From Nitrosococcus watsonii C-113 (lineage in GTDB: Bacteria; Pseudomonadota; Gammaproteobacteria; Nitrosococcales; Nitrosococcaceae), in the NCBI RefSeq assembly GCF_000143085.1, contig NC_014315.1, forward strand, positions 124,001-188,000: a DNA stretch of 64,000 nucleotides, read 5' to 3'. A program made the translations under genes and the position numbers. This document shows, one piece after another, positions 6,925-16,390 of this stretch. Position 1 is the stretch's first letter. Every line of letters starts with the position of its first letter. The notes under the pieces are model-generated. The model did not search any database and was not told the origin of the DNA. It was given only the letters and a program-made list of their open reading frames with translations.

Positions 6925-9822
6925 ATGAACTGGCAAGCCAATATTCATAAGCTACCGGCCCTTCTCCAGGGGCGGCTTGAAAACGATTTGGCACGTTTTC
7001 AGGAAGCGTTAGAGCAGAAGGATCTGGAAGCGGTACTTAAAGTAAAAACACTTGAAACGCTTTATTTAGTTTGGGGAGCAAGTGAGTTTGTAGCAACCAC
7101 CTGCATTCGTTGGCCTTCTTTGTTGTTGGATTTGCAAGGAAGCGGTGATCTCTTTCGTGCTTACGAACCAAATCATTATGCTAAAAACCTAGCTCAACAG
7201 CTCACTGATATTTCTACTGAAACGGAGCTGATGATTGCCTTACGGCGCTTTCGCCAGCGAGAGATGGTACGTATTATTTGGCGTGATTTGGCTGGCTGGG
7301 CCAGCCTTGATGAGGTTTTTAGGGAACTTTCACAACTGGCGGAGGCGTGTCTTAACCGCGCCTTGGCTTGTTTACACTATTGGCAAAGTGAGGCATTAGG
7401 CACTCCTTATGGAGCTGTCTCTGGTAAACCCCAATCCATGGTAGTGCTGGGTATGGGCAAATTGGGGGCGAGGGAACTTAACCTCTCCTCGGATATCGAC
7501 CTTATTTTTGCCTATCCTGAGTCTGGGGAAACCCGCGGCGCGCAGCGGACCTTGAGCAACGAGGAATATTTCATTCGCCTAGCTCGACGCTTAATCCGGG
7601 TTCTTGATGAGCGCACGGAAGAGGGATTCGTGTTTCGGGTTGATATGCGTTTGCGCCCTGATGGGGACTCTGGTCCCCTGGTAACAAGTTTCACTGCCAT
7701 GGAAAATTACTACCAAAATCAAGGCCGTGACTGGGAGCGGTATGCCATGATCAAAGCCCGAGTGGTGGCCGGTGACTGTCAGGCGGGAACGCATTTAATA
7801 GCGATGCTTCGGCCTTTCTCTTATCGTCGTTACCTAGATTTTGGCGCCATTGAGTCTTTGCGTGGTATGAAGGCGATGATCACTCAGGAACTGCGGCGGC
7901 AGGGAATCGAAGCTAATATAAAACTAGGCCCTGGAGGGATTCGCGAGATTGAATTTATTGGCCAATCTTTTCAGTTGATCCGTGGAGGACGTGAACCGGC
8001 TCTTCAGGAGCGGGGGATTCTGCGGGTGCTAGCGCTGTTAGCGGAGAGAGACCATCTACCCTACTATGCTAAAGAAGAATTATGCACCGCCTATATATTT
8101 TTGCGCCGGGTCGAGCATCGTCTCCAAGCTTACCGGGATGAACAAACTCACTATTTGCCAACTTCAGCAGAAGGGCGTGCTCGCTTGGCCTTTGCTATGG
8201 GTTACGGGGACTGGGGGGCATTTGCTAGCGCCCTTGAAGAGCATCGGCGCCGGGTGCAAGAGCATTTTGAGCAGTTATTTGCTGCGCCTCATATGGATAT
8301 TACCGATCAGATGGCCCAGGAGAAGAGGCTTGCCGAAGTTTGGTCAGGGGGGGAGTTACAGGAGGCGAGTCTAGCGGTTTTAAGTGCGGCCGGGTACCGC
8401 GCCCCAGAAGAGGCAGTGCAGACACTGATGTATCTACGCCAATCTTATACGGTGCGCACTCTCAGCGCTCAGGCCCGAATTCGTCTTGATCAGTTGATGC
8501 CCCTGTTGCTAGGGGCGGTTGGCCGCGCCGAACATCCAGAGCAGTGTCTGCAGCGGGTAATAATATTATTGGAAACCGTGGCTCAGCGCACCGCTTATTT
8601 AGCTCTATTGGCAGAATATCCCATGGCCTTATCCCAGCTCGTGAAGCTATGCGCAGCCAGCCCCTTGATCGCCCGTCAACTGACCCGTTATCCCTTGCTA
8701 TTGGATGAACTGCTGGATCCCCGTTCCCTGTATCGGGTGTTGGATTATGCTTCCTTAGCTGATGATCTGGAGCGGTCGCTAGGAACTATTCCAGAGGATG
8801 ATTTGGAGCAACAAATGGAATTACTGCGCCACTTTTGCCAGCGCCAGACATTGCGCGTTGCGGCGGCTGATGTCACGGGGGTGTTGCCTCTGATGAAAGT
8901 AGGTGATCACTTAACTTATTTGGCGGAGGTAATCCTAAAAAAATGCCTGGAACTTAGTTGGCGGCATTTGACTCGCCGCCATGGCCGGCTTCCAAGCAGC
9001 ACCGGAGAGCAACCGGAAGAGTCTGGCTTTGCCGTTATTGGCTATGGGAAGTTGGGAGGCTATGAGTTAGGCTATGGTTCCGATCTGGATCTGGTTTTTC
9101 TTCATAGCGCTAAACTGGGCGATCCTCCCACGGAGGGGAAAAAACCGCTTGACCCTGTGGTATTTTATAGTCGTTTAGGACAGCGTCTCATCCATATCTT
9201 ACAAACGTCGACTCCTTCCGGAAAACTATATGAAGTTGATACTCGCCTGCGTCCAAGCGGTGCTTCCGGCTTCCTGGTTAGTGGCCTGGATGCCTATCGG
9301 GATTATCAGTGCGGGCAAGCTTGGACTTGGGAGCATCAAGCCTTGGTTCGGGCCCGCTTTGTAGCGGGTGACGCAAGGCTTGGCGCCGCCTTTACCGCTA
9401 TGCGGCGGGAGATTTTGGGGCGGCGGCGAGATCCAGTAAAGCTACGGGAGGAGGTCCGCCAGATGCGGGCTAAGATGCGGAACCAACTGGATCGCAGCCA
9501 GCGGGGCTGGTTCGACCTTAAGCAGGGCAGGGGTGGTATTGCTGATATAGAATTTATGGTCCAATATGGTGTGCTTGCTTGGGCCCATGCTTATCCTCAG
9601 CTGCTAGAGTATCCGGACAATATTCGAATTCTGGAAGGTTTTGCTCAGGCGGGGCTATTGGCATCAGAAGAAAGCCTGCTGCTAGCGGATGCTTATCGTG
9701 CCTATCGGGCAGCGGCCAACCGGCTCAGTTTGCAGACCCATGAAGCCCGGGTGGAGGAGGGGCAATTTCGCCAGGAGCGTATTGCCGTTCAGCGGTTATG
9801 GTCGGCTTTACTAGAAGAATAA
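6925..9822 (+). CDS. glnE: Bifunctional glutamine synthetase adenylyltransferase/deadenylase
   Basis: Adds AMP to, or removes it from, glutamine synthetase in response to PII and glutamine, setting nitrogen assimilation. It has 965 aa, close to the 946 aa of the E. coli enzyme. Two nucleotidyltransferase halves are visible. The N-terminal deadenylase half has LGMGKLGARELNLSSDIDLIFAYP (about 172-196) and GGIREIEFIGQSFQLIRGG. The C-terminal adenylylase half has IGYGKLGGYELGYGSDLDLVFLH (about 710-732) and GRGGIADIEFMVQYGVL. Both active-site acidic pairs (SDID, SDLD) are intact. It ends 54 nt before ilvE on the same strand. Confidence 0.97.
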   Translation: MNWQANIHKLPALLQGRLENDLARFQEALEQKDLEAVLKVKTLETLYLVWGASEFVATTCIRWPSLLLDLQGSGDLFRAYEPNHYAKNLAQQLTDISTETELMIALRRFRQREMVRIIWRDLAGWASLDEVFRELSQLAEACLNRALACLHYWQSEALGTPYGAVSGKPQSMVVLGMGKLGARELNLSSDIDLIFAYPESGETRGAQRTLSNEEYFIRLARRLIRVLDERTEEGFVFRVDMRLRPDGDSGPLVTSFTAMENYYQNQGRDWERYAMIKARVVAGDCQAGTHLIAMLRPFSYRRYLDFGAIESLRGMKAMITQELRRQGIEANIKLGPGGIREIEFIGQSFQLIRGGREPALQERGILRVLALLAERDHLPYYAKEELCTAYIFLRRVEHRLQAYRDEQTHYLPTSAEGRARLAFAMGYGDWGAFASALEEHRRRVQEHFEQLFAAPHMDITDQMAQEKRLAEVWSGGELQEASLAVLSAAGYRAPEEAVQTLMYLRQSYTVRTLSAQARIRLDQLMPLLLGAVGRAEHPEQCLQRVIILLETVAQRTAYLALLAEYPMALSQLVKLCAASPLIARQLTRYPLLLDELLDPRSLYRVLDYASLADDLERSLGTIPEDDLEQQMELLRHFCQRQTLRVAAADVTGVLPLMKVGDHLTYLAEVILKKCLELSWRHLTRRHGRLPSSTGEQPEESGFAVIGYGKLGGYELGYGSDLDLVFLHSAKLGDPPTEGKKPLDPVVFYSRLGQRLIHILQTSTPSGKLYEVDTRLRPSGASGFLVSGLDAYRDYQCGQAWTWEHQALVRARFVAGDARLGAAFTAMRREILGRRRDPVKLREEVRQMRAKMRNQLDRSQRGWFDLKQGRGGIADIEFMVQYGVLAWAHAYPQLLEYPDNIRILEGFAQAGLLASEESLLLADAYRAYRAAANRLSLQTHEARVEEGQFRQERIAVQRLWSALLEE

Positions 9823-9876
9823 TATGCCAAATAATTCCTTAGTGGACAATCAAGTAAGTAGGGGAGATGAGATTAA

Positions 9877-10806
9877 ATGAGCACGATGGATGACCGCGAC
9901 GGCATCATTTGGTTAGACGGCGAATTGGTGCCCTGGCGCGAAGCCCGAGTCCATGTACTAACCCATACCTTACATTATGGGATGGGGGTTTTTGAAGGGG
10001 TGCGCGCTTATAAAACCCCCCGGGGTACTGCTATCTTCCGGCTACGGGAACACACCGAGCGCTTGTTTCGTTCCGCCCATATTCTCAATATGACGATTCC
10101 TTATGATAAAGAAACCTTGAATCAGGTTCAGCGCCTGGTGGTGCGGAAAAATGGTTTGGAAACGGCTTATATTCGTCCCATGTGCTTTTATGGTTCCGAA
10201 GGTATGGGATTGCGGGCTGACAATCTCCAAGTCCATGTAATGATAGCGGCCTGGTCCTGGGGAACTTATCTAGGTGCTGAAAACATCGAAAGGGGAATTC
10301 GGGTGAAGACCTCTTCCTATACCCGGCACCATGTGAATATCACTATGTGTAAGGCCAAGGCCAACGGTAATTATCTGAACTCCATGCTGGCGCTGCAAGA
10401 AGCCTTAGCCTGCGGTTGCGACGAAGCCTTGTTATTGGACACGGAAGGATACGTGGCTGAAGGCAGCGGGGAAAATATCTTCATTATTCGCAACGGTGTG
10501 ATCTACACACCCGATCTCACCTCAGCCTTGGAGGGAATTACTCGGGATACTATTTTTCAGTTAGCCCAGGAAATCGGGGTGCCTTTACGAGAGAAACGGA
10601 TCACCCGGGATGAGGTCTATGTGGCGGATGAAGCTTTCTTTACTGGCACGGCAGCGGAAGTTACCCCTATCCGAGAGCTGGATGGGCGCAGGATTGGTGA
10701 TGGTGTCCGCGGGCCTATTACGGACCGCCTCCAGAGCCTTTATTTTGATCAGGTGCATGGCCGCCGGGAGGCTTATCCAGAGTGGCTAACTCTGGTATTG
10801 GATTGA
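9877..10806 (+). CDS. ilvE: Branched-chain amino acid aminotransferase
   Basis: PLP-dependent class IV aminotransferase for the last step of leucine, isoleucine and valine synthesis. 309 aa, the usual length for the family. Motifs: the N-terminal IIWLDGELVPWREARVHVLTHTLHYG, FEGVRAYKT, the Schiff-base Lys in CKAKANGNYLNSMLAL, the YVAEGSGENIFI segment, and the C-terminal DEAFFTGTAAEVTPI. A GGGGAGA sequence lies about 10 nt before the ATG. A separate transcript from glnE is possible but the gap is only 54 nt. Confidence 0.96.
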   Translation: MSTMDDRDGIIWLDGELVPWREARVHVLTHTLHYGMGVFEGVRAYKTPRGTAIFRLREHTERLFRSAHILNMTIPYDKETLNQVQRLVVRKNGLETAYIRPMCFYGSEGMGLRADNLQVHVMIAAWSWGTYLGAENIERGIRVKTSSYTRHHVNITMCKAKANGNYLNSMLALQEALACGCDEALLLDTEGYVAEGSGENIFIIRNGVIYTPDLTSALEGITRDTIFQLAQEIGVPLREKRITRDEVYVADEAFFTGTAAEVTPIRELDGRRIGDGVRGPITDRLQSLYFDQVHGRREAYPEWLTLVLD

Positions 10807-10842
10807 GCTTGAAGTGCTGATTGATTAAGCGAAGGGAGAACG

Positions 10843-11592
10843 ATGGCGGGACATAGTAAATGGGCCAATATTCAATATCGTAAGGGTGCCCAGGATGCCA
10901 AGCGGGGTAAGCTGTTTACCCGGCTTATTCGCGAGATTACGGTGGCGGCGCGCCTTGAGGGTGGCGATCCCGCAACAAGCCCAAGGCTACGCACCGCCAT
11001 TGACAAGGCTTTCGCTGCTAATATGCCTAAGGATAACATCGAGCGGGCTATCAAGCGGGGCACCGGCGATCTGGAAGGGGTGGCCTATGAAGAGGTCCGT
11101 TATGAAGGATACGGTCCCCATGGCGTAGCCGTGATGGTGGATTGTATGACCGATAATCGTAATCGCACCGTGGCTGAAATCCGCCACGTCTTTAGTAAAT
11201 GGGGCGGAAATCTCGGTACGGATGGGTCGGTTGCCTATTTATTCAGCAAAAAAGGCATTATCAGCTATGCTAAGGAGAGCAATGAAGATGCCATCATGGA
11301 AGTTGCCATTGAAGGGGGCGCTGAGGATGTGGTGACCAACGAGGATAGCTCAATAGATGTGTTTACTGAGCCGGAGGAATTTTTGACGGTAAAGAAGGCT
11401 CTGGATAAGGCGGGTTTGAAGGCTGAGCAGGCAGAAATTACGCAACATGCGTCGACCAGCGTCTCATTGGCGCTGCTGGAGGATGCAAGGAAAATGCTGG
11501 ATTTTCTGGATGCCCTGGAGGATCTGGATGACGTTCAGCAAGTCTATAGCAATGCTGATTTTTCCGAGGAAATTTTAGCGCAATTAGGATAG
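10843..11592 (+). CDS. yebC: YebC/PmpR family protein
   Basis: 249 aa cytoplasmic protein of the YebC family, described as a transcriptional regulator and more recently implicated in translation of difficult peptides. Hallmark N-terminus [23 protein letters not shown], then [16 protein letters not shown] and [23 protein letters not shown]. The ribosome site is AGGGAGA 6 nt before the ATG. In many gammaproteobacteria yebC directly precedes ruvC, as here (102 nt gap). Confidence 0.97.
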   Translation: MAGHSKWANIQYRKGAQDAKRGKLFTRLIREITVAARLEGGDPATSPRLRTAIDKAFAANMPKDNIERAIKRGTGDLEGVAYEEVRYEGYGPHGVAVMVDCMTDNRNRTVAEIRHVFSKWGGNLGTDGSVAYLFSKKGIISYAKESNEDAIMEVAIEGGAEDVVTNEDSSIDVFTEPEEFLTVKKALDKAGLKAEQAEITQHASTSVSLALLEDARKMLDFLDALEDLDDVQQVYSNADFSEEILAQLG

Positions 11593-11694
11593 TTTCGGTT
11601 GTGGCCATCATTGAAAATGGCTGATTAGCCGGAGAAAATAGGTGCCGATTTTTAGTAAAGCTCTTCTTTTGGTAGAAAATTTCCTAACTTTATT

Positions 11695-12219
11695 ATGGCG
11701 CGAATCCTCGGTATTGATCCTGGGTCCCGGATTACGGGCTACGGCTTGATTGAAACTAATAACAAAAAAACCATCTACATCGCTGCTGGTTGCATCCGTG
11801 CGGGAGGGGGAGGATTAGCGGAGCGATTGGGACAAATCTTCCAGGGAATTACCGAAATTATCCAAGATTATCATCCTGATGAAGTGGCGGTGGAGCAAGT
11901 TTTTATGCACCAAAATCCTAGCTCTGCCCTGAAGCTGGGGCAGGCCCGCGGGGCAGCGATCTGTGCCGCGGTCAATGCGGTGCTCCCTATTTTTGAATAT
12001 ACCCCATCCCAGGTTAAACAAGCCGTGGTGGGGCGTGGCGATGCGGCCAAATCTCAAGTCCAGTACATGGTACGTTTATTGCTTAAACTTCCTGCCGAAC
12101 CGGTAACGGATGCCGCCGATGCCTTGGCCTGCGCCCTCTGCCATGAGCATGCAGGTCCACTTTTGGCTGGTTTGGCTGGGCAGGCAAGGGGCCGGCGGCG
12201 GGGGCGCTATTATCGATGA
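11695..12219 (+). CDS. ruvC: Holliday junction endonuclease RuvC
   Basis: Cuts Holliday junctions at the end of homologous recombination, together with RuvAB. 174 aa, normal length. Starts [19 protein letters not shown] with the first catalytic Asp in GIDPG; further acidic residues are in [23 protein letters not shown] and [14 protein letters not shown]. The stop overlaps the ruvA start by 4 nt, giving translational coupling. Confidence 0.97.
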   Translation: MARILGIDPGSRITGYGLIETNNKKTIYIAAGCIRAGGGGLAERLGQIFQGITEIIQDYHPDEVAVEQVFMHQNPSSALKLGQARGAAICAAVNAVLPIFEYTPSQVKQAVVGRGDAAKSQVQYMVRLLLKLPAEPVTDAADALACALCHEHAGPLLAGLAGQARGRRRGRYYR

Positions 12220-12824
12220 TTGGTCGTTTGCGGGGCATTTTATTGGAAAAACGGGCTCCCTTTTTATTATTGGATGTACAAGGCGTAGGTTATGAACTCG
12301 AAGCCCCCTTGTCTACGTTCTATGTCCTTCCCGCCATGGGCGCTGAGGTGATCCTATACACTCATCTGGTCGTGCGGGACGATGCCCACCTGCTGTATGC
12401 TTTTGCTAGCGAAAAGGAGCGCGGGCTATTCCGGAGTCTAATTCGGGTTAATGGTGTGGGCGCTAAATTGGGATTAGGCATTCTTTCTGGCATCGAGGCC
12501 GAATCTTTTACCCGCTGTGTTCAGGAAGGAGATACGGTGAGCCTGACCCGATTGCCTGGCATAGGTAAAAAAACGGCAGAACGCCTCATTATAGAGATGC
12601 GGGATCGGCTGCTCGATAGGCCGGAGAGTAGAATAGCAGAGATGTGCTCCGATACGGTTGATGGGTCTGTCCCGGCGGGGACGGTGGCGGAAGCAGTCAG
12701 TGCTCTGGTGGCGCTGGGTTATAAGCCTAATGATGCTAGCCGGACAGTGCGCCGCCTCGATACCGAGGGATTGACCACGGAGGAAATCATCCGGCGGTCA
12801 TTACAGCGGATGTTACAACCATGA
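12216..12824 (+). CDS. ruvA: Holliday junction binding subunit RuvA
   Basis: Tetrameric clamp that holds the four-way junction and loads RuvB. 202 aa. OB-fold N-terminus ([24 protein letters not shown]), two helix-hairpin-helix motifs ([15 protein letters not shown] and [18 protein letters not shown]), and a C-terminal domain ([17 protein letters not shown]) that binds RuvB. Start and stop both overlap the neighbours by 4 nt (ATGA type). Confidence 0.97.
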   Translation: MIGRLRGILLEKRAPFLLLDVQGVGYELEAPLSTFYVLPAMGAEVILYTHLVVRDDAHLLYAFASEKERGLFRSLIRVNGVGAKLGLGILSGIEAESFTRCVQEGDTVSLTRLPGIGKKTAERLIIEMRDRLLDRPESRIAEMCSDTVDGSVPAGTVAEAVSALVALGYKPNDASRTVRRLDTEGLTTEEIIRRSLQRMLQP

Positions 12825-13867
12825 CTCTAAGCCGAGGTTTAGTTTCCCCCCAAGAATCTCGTGGGGAAAAAGCGGTCGAATTTTCACTACGTCCTTCCAA
12901 ATTGGCTGATTATATAGGACAACCCCAGGTGCAAGAGCAGATGGAAGTTTTTATTCCTGCTGCCCGGGCCCGGCATGAAGCTCTTGACCACGTACTCATT
13001 TTTGGTCCCCCGGGACTGGGTAAGACCACGCTCTCCCACATTATTGCCAATGAGCTAGAGGTAAATTTACGGCAAACTTCGGGGCCGGTATTGGAACGGC
13101 CTGGTGATCTGGCCGCTTTACTCACTAATCTGGAGCCCCGGGATGTACTTTTCATTGATGAAATTCATCGTTTAAGCCCCGTGGTGGAGGAAGTGCTTTA
13201 TCCGGCCATGGAGGATCGCCAGATTGATATTATGATTGGTGAAGGTCCAGCAGCGCGATCTATCAAATTAGATTTAGTGCCTTTTACCTTGGTGGGGGCG
13301 ACCACCCGGGCGGGGTTGTTGACCTCTCCTCTGCGGGATCGCTTTGGTATCGTCCAGCGCCTAGAGTTTTATGCTGTGGATCATTTAGTTTTGATTGTGG
13401 AACGCACGGCCCGTATTCTTGGCATGACGATGGAAAAAGAGGGCGCCTTGGAAATTGCGCGCCGCTCCCGGGGAACACCACGGATTGCTAACCGTCTGCT
13501 GCGGCGAGTGCGGGATTACGCCGAAATCAAAGTAGATGGCCGGGTAACCCGCCAGGTAGCACAAAAGGCCCTGGATCTGTTAGACGTGGATAGCCATGGT
13601 TTTGATACCATGGACCGTAAGTTGCTGCTAGCAATGATTGAGAAATTCGATGGTGGTCCGGTGGGCGTGGATAGCTTAGCGGCTGCCATTGGCGAAGAGC
13701 GGGGTACTATCGAAGATGTGATAGAGCCTTTTTTACTTCAGCAGGGATTCATTATGCGTACGCCGCGGGGTCGAACGGCAACCCGTCATGCCTACCTTCA
13801 TTTTGGTTTAAAACCGGCTGCGGAGGTGATAGCACAAGAAGTTTCTGATCTTTTTCCCAATGAATGA
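12821..13867 (+). CDS. ruvB: Holliday junction branch-migration helicase RuvB
   Basis: AAA+ motor that drives branch migration. 348 aa. Walker [10 protein letters not shown] at about 64-72, Walker B with LFIDEIHRL at about 111-119, sensor 1 in [11 protein letters not shown], arginine-rich sensor 2 near [18 protein letters not shown], and a winged-helix C-terminus ([17 protein letters not shown]). It overlaps ruvA by 4 nt and the following ybgC by 8 nt, so the recombination genes and the Tol genes form one transcription block. Confidence 0.98.
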   Translation: MTLSRGLVSPQESRGEKAVEFSLRPSKLADYIGQPQVQEQMEVFIPAARARHEALDHVLIFGPPGLGKTTLSHIIANELEVNLRQTSGPVLERPGDLAALLTNLEPRDVLFIDEIHRLSPVVEEVLYPAMEDRQIDIMIGEGPAARSIKLDLVPFTLVGATTRAGLLTSPLRDRFGIVQRLEFYAVDHLVLIVERTARILGMTMEKEGALEIARRSRGTPRIANRLLRRVRDYAEIKVDGRVTRQVAQKALDLLDVDSHGFDTMDRKLLLAMIEKFDGGPVGVDSLAAAIGEERGTIEDVIEPFLLQQGFIMRTPRGRTATRHAYLHFGLKPAAEVIAQEVSDLFPNE

Positions 13868-14264
13868 ATTTGTATGGCCAGTGCGTGTTTATTACGAGGA
13901 CACCGATAGTGGCGGTGTGGTTTATTATGCTAATTATCTCAAGTTTATGGAGCGGGCCCGTACCGAGTGGTTGCGCAGCCTAGGGTTCGAGCAGGATGTT
14001 TTGCTTAACCAACAAGGGGTGTTGTTTGTGGTACGTTCTTTGCGCTTAGATTATTTGCGGCCTGGACGCTTTAATGATTGGCTGCAGGTGCATAGTCATC
14101 TCCTAAAGCGTGGGCGCGCTAGTTTGACTTTTTCCCAGACGGTGCGGCGCGGGGAGGAAACGCTTCTCTGTCAGGCCGAAGTTAAAGTGGCCTGCCTAAA
14201 TGCCCAAACCTTTCATCCTTGTCCCATTCCTAAATGGATACTTACGGAGATTAATTACTGGTGA
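13860..14264 (+). CDS. ybgC: Tol-Pal associated acyl-CoA thioesterase
   Basis: 134 aa hot-dog fold thioesterase that accompanies tolQRAB in proteobacteria and hydrolyses short acyl-CoA or acyl-ACP. Signature [30 protein letters not shown] near the N-terminus contains the catalytic Asp and the helix motif. The start overlaps ruvB by 8 nt and the stop overlaps the GTG of tolQ. Confidence 0.95.
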   Translation: MNEFVWPVRVYYEDTDSGGVVYYANYLKFMERARTEWLRSLGFEQDVLLNQQGVLFVVRSLRLDYLRPGRFNDWLQVHSHLLKRGRASLTFSQTVRRGEETLLCQAEVKVACLNAQTFHPCPIPKWILTEINYW

Positions 14265-14941
14265 CTGTTGATCTCTCTCTTCTGGATTTAATTACAGGCG
14301 CCAGCTTTTTGGTGCAATTGGTGATATTGATATTGCTAATTATTTCCGTGATTGCTTGGACCCTTATTTTCCGTAAGCGAGGCGAGCTGAAGCAGGCCAG
14401 GGAGGAGGCCGATGAGTTCGAAGATCGTTTTTGGTCGGGGAAAGAACTTAATAACCTCTATGCCGAACTGGCTGCCCAACAAGAGCTCCCGCCTGGGGGT
14501 ATGGAAGGTATTTTTCTTGCGGGGTTCGGGGAATTTGCCCGTTTGCGCAAACAGGTGGGTATAGAGCACCGAACGGTATTAGAGGGAACCCAGCGGGCGA
14601 TGCGGGTTTCCCTGGCTCGGGAAATAGATAGGCTGGAGGCTTCGCTGCCGTTTTTAGCCACAGTTGGTTCCACTAGCCCCTATATCGGCTTGTTTGGCAC
14701 TGTATGGGGCATTATGAATTCGTTCCGGGGTTTGGGCAATGCCCATCAGGCTACGTTAGCCATGGTGGCTCCAGGGATTGCCGAGGCGCTTATTGCCACC
14801 GCCATGGGGCTGTTTGCCGCTATTCCGGCGGTGATTGCCTACAATCGCTATGCTTATGAAGTGGAGCGCCTAGCTAACCGCTATGATACCTTTATAGAGG
14901 AATTCTCGACTATCCTTCAGCGCCAAATTCATACTGTTTAG
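14261..14941 (+). CDS. tolQ: Tol-Pal proton channel subunit TolQ
   Basis: Inner-membrane stator that with TolR uses the proton gradient to energise TolA during cell constriction. 226 aa from a GTG start overlapping ybgC. Three membrane segments: about 15-37 (FLVQLVILILLIISVIAW), about 130-155 and about 165-195, with the MotA/TolQ/ExbB signature LFGTVWGIMNSF and APGIAEALIATAMGLFAAIPAVIAYN. Followed by tolR after 9 nt. Confidence 0.96.
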   Translation: MTVDLSLLDLITGASFLVQLVILILLIISVIAWTLIFRKRGELKQAREEADEFEDRFWSGKELNNLYAELAAQQELPPGGMEGIFLAGFGEFARLRKQVGIEHRTVLEGTQRAMRVSLAREIDRLEASLPFLATVGSTSPYIGLFGTVWGIMNSFRGLGNAHQATLAMVAPGIAEALIATAMGLFAAIPAVIAYNRYAYEVERLANRYDTFIEEFSTILQRQIHTV

Positions 14942-14950
14942 CCCAGTCCC

Positions 14951-15397
14951 ATGTATACTCTTCAGCAACGCAAGCGGCGCCGGCTCCTAGCGGAAATCAA
15001 CGTGGTGCCCTACATTGATGTCATGCTGGTGTTATTAGTGATTTTCATGATCACGGCACCGATGCTGACTCAGGGAGTCAAGGTTGATCTACCCCAGGCA
15101 GCTTCCAAGCCGGTCAAGCCGCCAGAAGATGAGCCGCCCTTGCTGATCAATGTGGACGTTCAAGGGCGTTATTATATTAATGCAGGCAAAGCCCCAAGGC
15201 AGCCGGTGACGGCGGATAAGCTTTTAGAGGTGGTTACTTTGGTGCTGCGCCATAAGCCTGATACCCCTATTCTTATAGGAGGAGATCGCCAAGTTTCCTA
15301 TGGCGCCGTGGTAAAAGTGATGGCCTTATTACAGCAAGCGGGCGCGCCCCATATTGGGCTAATCACGGAAACACCGTCCCGGCAGGAATCCCGCTAA
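14951..15397 (+). CDS. tolR: Tol-Pal energising subunit TolR
   Basis: 148 aa bitopic inner-membrane protein of the ExbD/TolR family. The single membrane helix carries the essential Asp: INVVPYIDVMLVLLVIFMI at about 17-35. The periplasmic domain follows (VDLPQAASKP, ILIGGDRQVSYGAVVKVMALLQQAG). Works with TolQ and TolA in the same cluster. Confidence 0.96.
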   Translation: MYTLQQRKRRRLLAEINVVPYIDVMLVLLVIFMITAPMLTQGVKVDLPQAASKPVKPPEDEPPLLINVDVQGRYYINAGKAPRQPVTADKLLEVVTLVLRHKPDTPILIGGDRQVSYGAVVKVMALLQQAGAPHIGLITETPSRQESR

Positions 15398-15407
15398 TTT
15401 ATTATCC

Positions 15408-16373
15408 ATGGAGAATTCGCCTAAGAAATGGATTGCCTTGGCGTTGGCCCTATTAGTTCATGTTATTTTCTTTATCGTATTGTTAATCAGCTTGGGTTGG
15501 GCACCTAAACCCGAGCCGGTCAATATTGACCCGGCGCGGATTGTCCAAGCCACCGTCGTGGATAAGGAGAAGGTATTAGCGGAAGCCGCCCAGCGGCGGC
15601 AAGCAGAACAGGATGCGCTAGCCCGACAGCGGGCCCTAGCGCAAAAGCGGGAAGCAGCCGAACGACAGCGGGCGGAAGCCCAGCGCCAGCAGCAGGCAAA
15701 GGTGGAACAGGCCAGGCAGGAAACCCGAGAACAACGGGCACTGGAGCGAAAACAGCAGGAGGAGCAAGCTCGGCTTAAACGACTTGAGGCGGAACGCAAG
15801 GCGAAGGAAGAGACGGCCCGCCGTCAGGCGGAAGCTGAGAAAAAGCGCGCTGAAGAGGAAAAACGCCAAGCCGAGGCCGAGAAGCGGCGTTTGGAGGAAG
15901 AGCGGCGCCAGGCTGAGGCAGCCAAACGAAAAGCGGAAGAAGAACGTAAAAAGGCTGAGGCGGCTAAACGCAAGGCGGAAGAGGAAGCGCGCAAAAAAGC
16001 GGAAGCCGATCGCCGCAAGGCAGAAAAAGCGCGCCGCGAGGAGGAACTTCAGGCTGGCATTAAGGCGGAACAACAAGCCGAGCAGATTGAATTGGCCAAA
16101 CAGCGCTTTACGGATCAAGTAAAAATGCGAGTGGAGCGTTACTGGATTCGTCCTCCTGCTAGCCAGGATAGCCTAAAAGTCTCATTACAAGTGGAAATGC
16201 TACCCAGTGGCGAGGTACGCAATGTGAAAGTGACCGAGAGCAGTGGTGACCGGGCGTTTGATAGCTCGGCGCAGGCGGCAGTTTATAAAGCTGCCCCCTT
16301 GCCGGTACCTTCCGAATCGGCGGCAGCGGAGGAGCTGCGAGTTTTTAATTTTGACTTTAAGCCTGGTAGCTAA
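15408..16373 (+). CDS. tolA: Tol-Pal energy transducer TolA
   Basis: 321 aa protein that spans the periplasm from inner membrane to Pal/TolB. N-terminal membrane helix at about 9-30 with the conserved Ser-His face (ALALLVHVIFFIVLLISLGW). A long Ala/Lys/Glu/Arg/Gln-rich helical stalk runs from about 50 to 220. A C-terminal TonB/TolA-type domain follows (FTDQVKMRVERYWIRPP, VEMLPSGEVRNVKVTESSGDRAFDSSAQAAVYKA). The stalk repeats leave long open frames on the other strand, which are artefacts. Confidence 0.95.
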   Translation: MENSPKKWIALALALLVHVIFFIVLLISLGWAPKPEPVNIDPARIVQATVVDKEKVLAEAAQRRQAEQDALARQRALAQKREAAERQRAEAQRQQQAKVEQARQETREQRALERKQQEEQARLKRLEAERKAKEETARRQAEAEKKRAEEEKRQAEAEKRRLEEERRQAEAAKRKAEEERKKAEAAKRKAEEEARKKAEADRRKAEKARREEELQAGIKAEQQAEQIELAKQRFTDQVKMRVERYWIRPPASQDSLKVSLQVEMLPSGEVRNVKVTESSGDRAFDSSAQAAVYKAAPLPVPSESAAAEELRVFNFDFKPGS

Positions 16374-16390
16374 TAATTATTTTATAGATT

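Noticed and set aside
15458-16118. Several long open frames on the minus strand and other frames under tolA (60-160 codons)
   Set aside because: They arise from the Ala/Lys/Glu-rich repetitive stalk codons of tolA. Products are low-complexity Leu/Phe/Arg/Ala strings with no family and no ribosome site.
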